Position numbers and translations under genes: made by a program
The notes under the pieces: model-generated
Databases searched by the model: none
The model's input: the letters and a program-made list of their open reading frames with translations, nothing else
What the model was told of the DNA's origin: nothing
DNA from: Buddleja alternifolia
Lineage: Eukaryota; Streptophyta; Magnoliopsida; Lamiales; Scrophulariaceae
Reading direction: 5' to 3'
NCBI GenBank assembly: GCA_019426215.1
Contig: CM033397.1
Span: forward strand, 25,112,480-25,176,479
DNA length: 64,000 bases
Shown here: one piece after another, positions 56,990-64,000 of the stretch
Layout: every line of letters starts with the position of its first letter
How positions within the stretch are numbered: position 1 is the stretch's first letter

Positions 56990-59900
56990 TCAATGCCACT
57001 CATTGTGGTATCTTATACCCATCCTTTCCAGGTGTTGGTCCAAAACGTCCTGAGGTAGTGGTTTGGTGAACTGGTCAGCTACATTGTCAGCCGAGGCTAT
57101 TTTTTGCACTGCTATCTCTCCTCTGCCAATGATCTCTCTAATGATGTAAAATCTTCTCTCAATGTGTTTGGACATGTTATGAGACCTCGGTTCCTTGGCT
57201 TGCGCTCTTGCTCCATTGTTATCATAATAAAGTGGTAACGGGATCTGAGCACTAGGGATCGATTCAAGTTCTCCAAGCAAATTTCTCATCCAAACAGCTT
57301 CTTTGGCTGCCTCTGAGGCTGCCACATACTCTGCTTCGGTGGTGGAATAAGCGGTTGTGCTTTGCTTGGAATTTTTCCAAGACACCGCTCCACCATTGAG
57401 AATAAAAACAAACCCTGAAGTTGATTTTCGGTCATCAACGTCAGACTGAAAGTCTGAATCAGAATAACCTTCCATCTTCAGGTCTCTACCTCCATAGATG
57501 AGAATCACATCCTTAGTTCTTTTAAGATACTTTAGGATGTTCTTCACAGCTATCCAATATTCCTTTTCCAGGTTTGCCTAAAACCGACTCACCACGCATA
57601 CAGCATAGGCAATGTCTGGTCTAGTACATAGCATTGCATACATCAGGTTACTGACTGCCGAAGCATAGGGTACATTACTCATCTCCTATCTATCTTCCTC
57701 ACTTTGAGGACACATAGACTTGGATAAGTGTACTCCATGTCTCATGGAAAGAAACCCTTTCTTAGAATTATCTATCCTAAACCTCTTTAGGACCTTTTCT
57801 AAGTAAAGGGCTTGGGAGAGACCTATCATTCTATTTGGTTTATCTCTGTAGATACGAATTCCTAGAATGTATATCGCTTCTCCCTAGTCTTTCATGGAAA
57901 ACGTACTCAAAAGCCATTTCTTGACTGTGGTGAGCATTCCTACGTCACTTCCTATAAGTAGAATGCCATCCACATATAGTACTAAAAACGAGAGTTTGCT
58001 CCCACTAGTTTTCTTGTAGACATAGGGTTCATCTTCGTTTCTGATGTAGCCATATCCCTTTACTACTTCATCAAAACGAAGATTCCAGCTTCTAGATGCT
58101 TGCTTGAGACCGTATATGGACCTCCTAAGTTTACATACTTTATGGATATCGGTCTCGGATACAAAACCCTTTGGCTGTTCCATATAAATATCCTCCTCGA
58201 GGAATCCATTTAGGAAAGCCGTTTTGACATCCATTTGCCATATCTCATAATCTAAGTATGCATATATCGATAACAGTATTCAGATGGATTTTATCATGGC
58301 CACGGGTGAAAAGGTTTCTTGATAGTCAATTCCTTCTCTTTGACTATACCCTTTCGCTACGAGCCTGACTTTTAAGGTGTCAACCTTGCCATCGCTACCT
58401 ATCTTTATTTTGTAGATCCACTTACATCCTATAGGTTTGATACCTTCAGGACGATCTACCAAAGTCCAGACTTGGTTCGATTGCATAGAATCCATCTTTG
58501 TTTCCTTGGCTTCTCGCCATCTTGAAGCGTGGACATCCGCCATCGCTTGATCATGCCTACAAGGATCATCTTCATGACCTTATTGTACTATAGTGTGAAG
58601 CTCTAGCTCCCCCTGCAGTAGATACCCATACCTCTTAGGTTCATGTGGTATTCTACCAGATCTATGTGGTGGTTGTGCTACTATTGGTTTAGGCCTTGGT
58701 TCTTGGACAAATGTCTTTGAGGGAGTTTCATTTTGTTCTTCTAGAACAATTTTCCTACCTTTGCCCCCTTCCAAGATAAACTCATCTTCAAGGAAGGGAG
58801 CTTGTAGGGCCACGATGATTCTCTGATCATCATGCACGTAAAAGAAGAATCCCATGGAATCTTTAGGATAACCAATGAAACATCGCATGAGGGATCTTGT
58901 CTCCAATTTCTCCACTTTAGTCTTTTTGACATAAGCGGGACGTCCCCAAATCTTAATGTGGTTAAGACTTGGTTTCCTATTACTCCACATCTCATGCGGA
59001 GTTTTAGGAACCGATTTGGAGGGACATCTGTTCAATATATAAGCAGCAATTAGGAGCACATGTCCCCACAACAAAATGTGTAAATCAGGGTAACTAAGCA
59101 TGGAACAAACCATGTCCAACAGTGTTCGGTTCCTTCGCTTGGCTACTCCATTTAGTTAAGGAGTTGCTAGTGGTGTTAGTTATAACATTATTCCTTGTTT
59201 TCTAAGGAATTCATCAACGGCACTCATATATTCTCCTCCACGATTTGATCGTAGAGTTTTTATACTTTGTCCAGTTTGATTTTTTTTCAAAGGATTCAGA
59301 CTTTTGCTTCATCAGATACACTGGACGATATCTTGAATGATCGTCTGTGAAAGTGATGAAGTAGTAGAAACCCCAACGAGCCATTTGTCCAAATGGTCCG
59401 CAGACGTTAGTATGCACTAACCCTAAGACTTGAGTAGTTCTTTCAAAAGTCCCTATGAAGGGTGATCTAGCCATCTTGCCTAAGAAACATGATTCACATG
59501 TTGGATAGGGATCCGACCCAAGTGAGCTTAAAAGCCCACCTTTTTTCCATTTTGTAGATCTTGTGCTCTCCGGCAGGGCCTAGTCTAAGATGCCACTTGA
59601 ATCTTAGGTTAGCTTCTTGCCTACCATGTTTACGAGTTACAACATTCACATCAGATGAATTACGGACATTTAAATAATACAAACCATTAACTAAAGAAGC
59701 ATTGCCAACTAATTTATTTCCATAATAAATTTCGCAATTTTAATTTAGAAAAATGGAATGTATATCCAATCTTAACTAAGATAGGAATAGAAACAATGTT
59801 CTTAAGCCTCTTGGGTAAAACTAAAACATCATCTAATAACAATAAATGTCCAGAATTCAAATAAAGAAAAGTAGATCCAATCCGAGCAGCCGCGACGCTT

Positions 59901-60005
59901 TCCCCGCTGCCTACTTTGATCATCACTTCTTCTCGGCCCAGCTTTCTACTTCTCTGCATATCCTGATCCAAACAACAAACATGGACACTAGCCCCTGAGT
60001 CCAGA
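56990..60005 (-). pseudogene. element C pol: protease-integrase-RT-RNase H
   Basis: Order on minus: protease DSGASVHVC (about 60005-59978), integrase N-terminal zinc region (KWHLRLGPAGEHKIYKMEK, 59682-59494, with the second His of the HHCC pattern replaced), integrase core (59474-59214), integrase C-terminal region (59119-58580, NRKPSLNHIKIWGRPAYVKK), RT (58543-58280 QVWTLVDRPEGIKPIGCKW; 58234-57884 MDVKTAFLNGFLEEDIYMEQ), then RNase H (57547-56990, KSTSGFVFILNGGAVSWKNS, EAEYVAASEA, DNVADQFTKPL). The RT catalytic box reads YVDG instead of YVDD, so a metal-binding Asp is lost. Several frameshifts and stops. The order marks Ty1/copia; I did not resolve the clade. Confidence 0.9.
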
Positions 60006-60899
60006 ATCTACGAAGTAGAAATGACGGTCATAGAACAGTTAGTTTCAAAAACAAAGAGTTCCATACCTTTTCCACCTTTGCCTAATTTGGGACAGTTCCT
60101 TTTCCACTGGCCAAGCTCACCGCACTCGAGACATCTATCCGTTTTCTTAGGCCCTTTGCTCTTATAAAACCCTTGATCCTTTCCCTTACCCTTGTGGACA
60201 CCCCCTTGAGCTCTAAGTTCGCCAACTGTTTCTTGTTGTTCTTCTTTTCAGACTTAGACTTTTTAGGTCCAGAAGAGATGGCCAAGGTAGTCTCCTTTCC
60301 CTTTGGTTTCATTTGAGATTGTGCAGTAATCAATTTGTTCATTAGCCCAGCTAAATTGCACTCTATCTCATTGCAGTTAAAGTTAACTACAAATTGCGAG
60401 AAGGAATCAGGAAGAGACTGCAAGATTAAGTCAGTTTGAAGGGTGGCGTTCATGGTGAATTCGAGAGCTTCCAATTTCTCAATCCTCGAAATCATTTTGA
60501 GGACATGATCACCAACCTTCTCACTTTTTTCATCTCGGCTCCGAAGAGCTCTTTCGATATCTCCTATCAAGCAGTACGACTGTGCTCACCATAGAGCTCT
60601 ACCAAGTGAGTTAGGATAGCTCTTGTAGTGCGCATCTTATCATGTGACCTTTGAAGATCATTGGTCATAGATCCCATCCTGTATCCTCTCATCCGGAGGT
60701 CATCCGTAACCCATTTTTCATGGGCTCGGACCTCTTCCTCGTTGGCACATGTTCTAGCAGAAGCCGTCGAGATATCAGCCTCCAAGACGTATCCCAGAGA
60801 TTCCATATTGAGGACAATCCTCAAATTTCTAAGCTAGTCCACATAGTTGGGTCCAGTAAGATTATTCTTTTTGAGTAGAATTGAATGAGGCTTTGTCAT
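60006..60899 (-). pseudogene. element C gag
   Basis: Starts at 60899 (MTKPHSILLKKNNLTGPNY). A TAG at about 60836 replaces the Trp of the usual DWLRNLRIVL motif. It continues with NMESLGYVLEADI, then (next frame, 60570) MIGDIERALRSRDEK, a helical part and a basic tail. The zinc knuckle CLECGELGQWKRNC has Gln at the His position, so metal binding would be impaired. Frame change near 60570. Confidence 0.85.
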
Positions 60900-62972
60900 A
60901 TTTGAGAGAGATAAACGAGAAAATAACAACAGAAAAGAACTAGACTTAATTAGATTCTTGTTTTGACTTAACCAAGAAAAATTAAGGACTTAAAATTAAT
61001 CTTGGCTCCCACTGTATTTTTCGAATCCCACACTCCAATGTGAAAATCGGGAATCATCATTAGCATCGATTCCACATCGGGTATTGAGGTCCTCAATTAA
61101 TTAAATGGGTTGCAACCTAACCGGTTTCTGGCCCATTAATTGTTTGAAGTGATATCTAATATCAATTTATCCAATAAACATTTCAATAGATTTCCCCATA
61201 ATTCACCAAACCACAACCGAACAGGTTTCTAAGCTTGTTAACTACCTGAGTTCATTCCCACTAACTCCTATAATCTAACATTTGAATTTCACCTTGCAAC
61301 CGAACAGGTTTCTAGGGTGAAATATGCACTTAGTAAAATTTCAAGTTATTCTTAATGTATAACCCCCATAACTGGGAAGCATTACACATTTATAACAATT
61401 TTAATTTTAGAAAGCTTCGTGGAAGGTGAGGATGTCAAACATCCTTTTTTAACTCGGTATTATTTATTTGGGAGAATTTAAATTGTCAAAGGTTTTGGTC
61501 TCACTTTGCACATTATTCAATTTATATAGCGCTTTTATTTTATATTAATCATGCATATAAATACTACTAATAATCATGCCTTTCAATATAAATATTCATG
61601 GAATTTAAATAAATGAATAAATAAATTCATCACTCGATCATGGACTTTTACTAGAGGGTCCGAGCCAATGGGCCATCACAAAAGACATAAATTAAAACCT
61701 ATTTAACATTCATGGGCCTTTTGACTTTATCAATTTTGAACTATTTTATTTTAATTCCTAAAACAATCCGTGCATTATTCTAAGAATATAATAAACAACC
61801 TCAAACTTCATAACCATAAAACATAAAGGTAAAATAAATAAACCTAAATCCATGATCGGTGTTTCAATCACACAAGACATGCTTGCAATATTAAATCACT
61901 TATGTTGATTATTTAAAATTTTAGTCCAACTAAAAAATCCTTTAATAAATTTTCAACTTTTATGTATTATTTATTTCAATTAAAATCATTCTAGTCCTAC
62001 TAGATGACTTAGATATACAGAATTCAAAATAAAGTATATCTACTTTTAATAAAAATAAAATTAGTCCAACTAAATAAATACGCAAAATATGGAATTTTAT
62101 TTTATTTTGATTTAAAGCAATCATTAAATGGAAAGACTTTTATTTGATTAAAGAATTAATTATTAATCATCCAAGAAAAATAATATATTCTATATTCAAA
62201 TATTCAAGTATTTTCCAAGTCGAGGAAAAATTAATAATATTTAATCCACAAATTAATTATTAATCTCCAAAAAAAATAATTAATTATTTCTAATTAAATA
62301 TTTAAATCCAATTAATCTTATTGGGCTCGATTTCATCAAACCCAAGTTACCATCCTTTTGGTCTACTTGGATTTAATTCAATTGGGCTCAAATTAATTAA
62401 TTGGAAATAACATGCACACTTTACTAATTCCTATCGGGCTATTTTTAATTAAAGTCCAAATCACCTATCCAATGGCCCATTTGGAATTAATTAAATCAAG
62501 CCCAAATTAATTAATGAATCGAGATTGATTAAATTTCTTGTTGGCCTTAATTAAATTATATCGAGTCATCATCCTTTTGACCCACCCGAATAATTAAATT
62601 TATCCAAACCCAAATTTCAATTTCGACCCATTACATAGCCCGTTATATGACTCGAATTCAAGACCTGGTTCAACGAATCGGGTGTGAAAATACATGACCC
62701 GTCGGGCCATGCACACGGCCCGACGGGTCGTGGCTGGGTGGCCAGGTAACATGCGGTAGTATATTTCTCGGGGCTCTTCGAGCCACGTTTTTTATCGTTT
62801 CTGATTTTTTTCATCCATCATGAATATACCCAGACATACAATAAATATAAAAAATCAAAATTCATGCTTTAAACCATAAAAAATGCAAATTTAATTAACA
62901 CATAATCGCATGCTATCATAAATCACATAAACTCAATTAAATATGCGAGTCAGAGATTGGCTTTGATACCAC
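60900..62972 (-). other. element C leader: long, AT-rich, with a GC-rich hairpin and short repeats
   Basis: About 2.07 kb between primer site and gag, with no coding signal, far longer than the leader seen in E2 (115 bp). The primer site is the complement of CTTTGATACCA (62961-62971), close to the tRNA-iMet complement. A 13-bp perfect GC-rich inverted repeat lies at 62696-62729. Three copies of an ACCGRACRGGTTTCT-like word lie near 61117, 61216 and 61299. The middle (61440-62560) is dominated by AATTAATT-type words. Confidence 0.65.
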
Positions 62973-64000
62973 TGTTGGGTTTCGCGATACATAACATAAA
63001 CGCAACGGAAAGGATTTCAAATTTTTTTATTTTCAAACTCAACGTTGAATTCAATGATCGCATATTCAAATTGCACGATAAACTTAACGAATAAAACTTG
63101 TTAAAACGAAGTTGTTGGAGAATCTTTCTTCTTCCTCCAAATTCAAAACCTTGAAGCTTTGAAATCTTCAATCCTTTGATTTGATCTTCAAAACTTGAAC
63201 TTGATCCGAACAACGAAAGTACGTTGTCTCTAAATTGTCATGGACAAATCAACAATGGAAAAATTCCCACTTCTTCTCTAAAGGGGCGGCGACTAGGGTT
63301 ATTAGAGGGGAGGATTATTTTCTTCTTTCTTTCTAGGAGAGTTATGATCTTGTCTTACTTGTTCAAAGTCCAAGAGTCCTTATATACCTCATGACTTATT
63401 GAATAAGTCAAAACAAAAGAGCCCTAATTTAGTGCATCACATGGATGCCCACTTAGGCCTATTAGGCGTCCACTTTGGACGCCTTCTAGAAGCCTGAGAT
63501 TTATTTTGTTTAATTAATTTTTTATTTTAATTAATAATTTATTGTATCTAATAAATAAATTAATTGATCAAATAATCTAATTAATTAGATAAATTAATTC
63601 ATCAATATGTTTCACTAGGAAACTAATTAATAATTAATCTTATCCATATAATTAATTATTTCATATAATGAATAATTAATTATTTACTTTATCTAATAAA
63701 TTAAAACTCCTAGAAGAAAATAGAAATTCCTTTTTCATTTTTCTTTGTAGATCCTTTAGCGCGACTCTTTAGGTTCGTTTCGTTTGGCAATGAGAGAAAA
63801 CCAAAGGAAGTGGGTAACACCTAGCCAGTCACGTGGCCCACTTCGTAACCCAAACGAAAACGAATGATAGGATCATTCCGCAACCTTTTCAATCATAAAT
63901 ACCGTTTATGTTTAAACCCTTTGTTCACGTTCCCCGGTCAAGTGAGAGTCATGGCTTTGTCAAACTCACTGGACTTGACCATATGTTTTAATTATAATAA
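62973..64000 (-). repeat. element C 5' LTR (partial, runs off the window)
   Basis: 1028 bp matching 53536-54560 of the left LTR. The remainder, including the site where the solo LTR entered the other copy, lies outside the window. Confidence 0.9.

Larger units (their letters stand above)
53536..64000 (-). mobile_element. copia element C (extends past the window)
   Basis: On plus the left LTR begins TGTTGGGTTTC (53536) and ends CCTAACA (56974), with a solo LTR inside. The right LTR starts at 62973 and continues past the window edge. The internal region 56975-62972 holds gag and pol on minus, a tRNA-iMet-type primer site, and a PPT. LTR length without the insertion is about 1763 bp. The left flank is GCCTG; its expected copy on the right is outside the window. 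It is inserted in the accessory ORF of E1. Confidence 0.9.

Overview
This window looks like a gene-poor, heterochromatic stretch of a eudicot nuclear genome. It contains Ty1/copia elements of the Sirevirus type, Athila/Tat-like gypsy elements primed by tRNA-Asp, an L1-type LINE, a MULE-like element and an endogenous pararetrovirus scrap. No intact cellular gene is visible; the only candidate host exon is at 62-337 on the minus strand. Nearly all sequence from 1855 to 64000 is nested retrotransposon, and much of the nesting can be resolved from 5-bp target-site duplications (TSDs).

Layout. (1) 1-1849: possible host exon, then unclassified repeats. (2) 1855-8355: complete-ended non-autonomous gypsy-type element A (+), TSD GATTT, with gag-like ORFs but no polymerase. 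(3) 8793 onward: E1, an old Sirevirus-like copia element (-). Its 3' LTR is 8793-10337 and its accessory ORF spans 10628-13643 and resumes at 53347-53535. (4) 13681-53341: a compound Sirevirus inserted in E1, with one outer TSD pair (GAAAT) but three LTR zones and two bodies (E2 on the left, E3 on the right). Its middle LTR zone is a full LTR plus two extra tandem copies of what looks like exactly R-U5. E2 is interrupted by gypsy element G2 (16280-23931, TSD GGGCG). E3 is interrupted by a composite island (40214-45469) holding a pararetrovirus RT fragment, a Sirevirus 5' fragment, a LINE and a TIR element. (5) 53536 to beyond 64000: another copia element (C, -) inserted in E1. Its left LTR carries a solo gypsy LTR (54993-56663, TSD CACTC).

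How the parts relate. In E2 and E3 the order on the minus strand is 5' LTR, tRNA-iMet primer site, gag, protease-integrase-RT-RNase H, about 0.9 kb of spacer with G-box and TATA motifs, a long intron-containing accessory ORF (here ORF2), PPT, 3' LTR. E1 carries a diverged homologue of ORF2 with an intron at the matching place. The E3 copy lacks intron 1 exactly, as if the RNA had been spliced before reverse transcription. This accessory gene is the best candidate for an undescribed system.

A second theme is that each gypsy-type family here carries its own short palindrome repeated in the LTR upstream of the TATA box and, in both elements with an internal region, again in the linker downstream of the coding part.

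Limits: homology calls rest on motif recognition, not searches. LTR ages, percent identities and transcript structures could not be computed.
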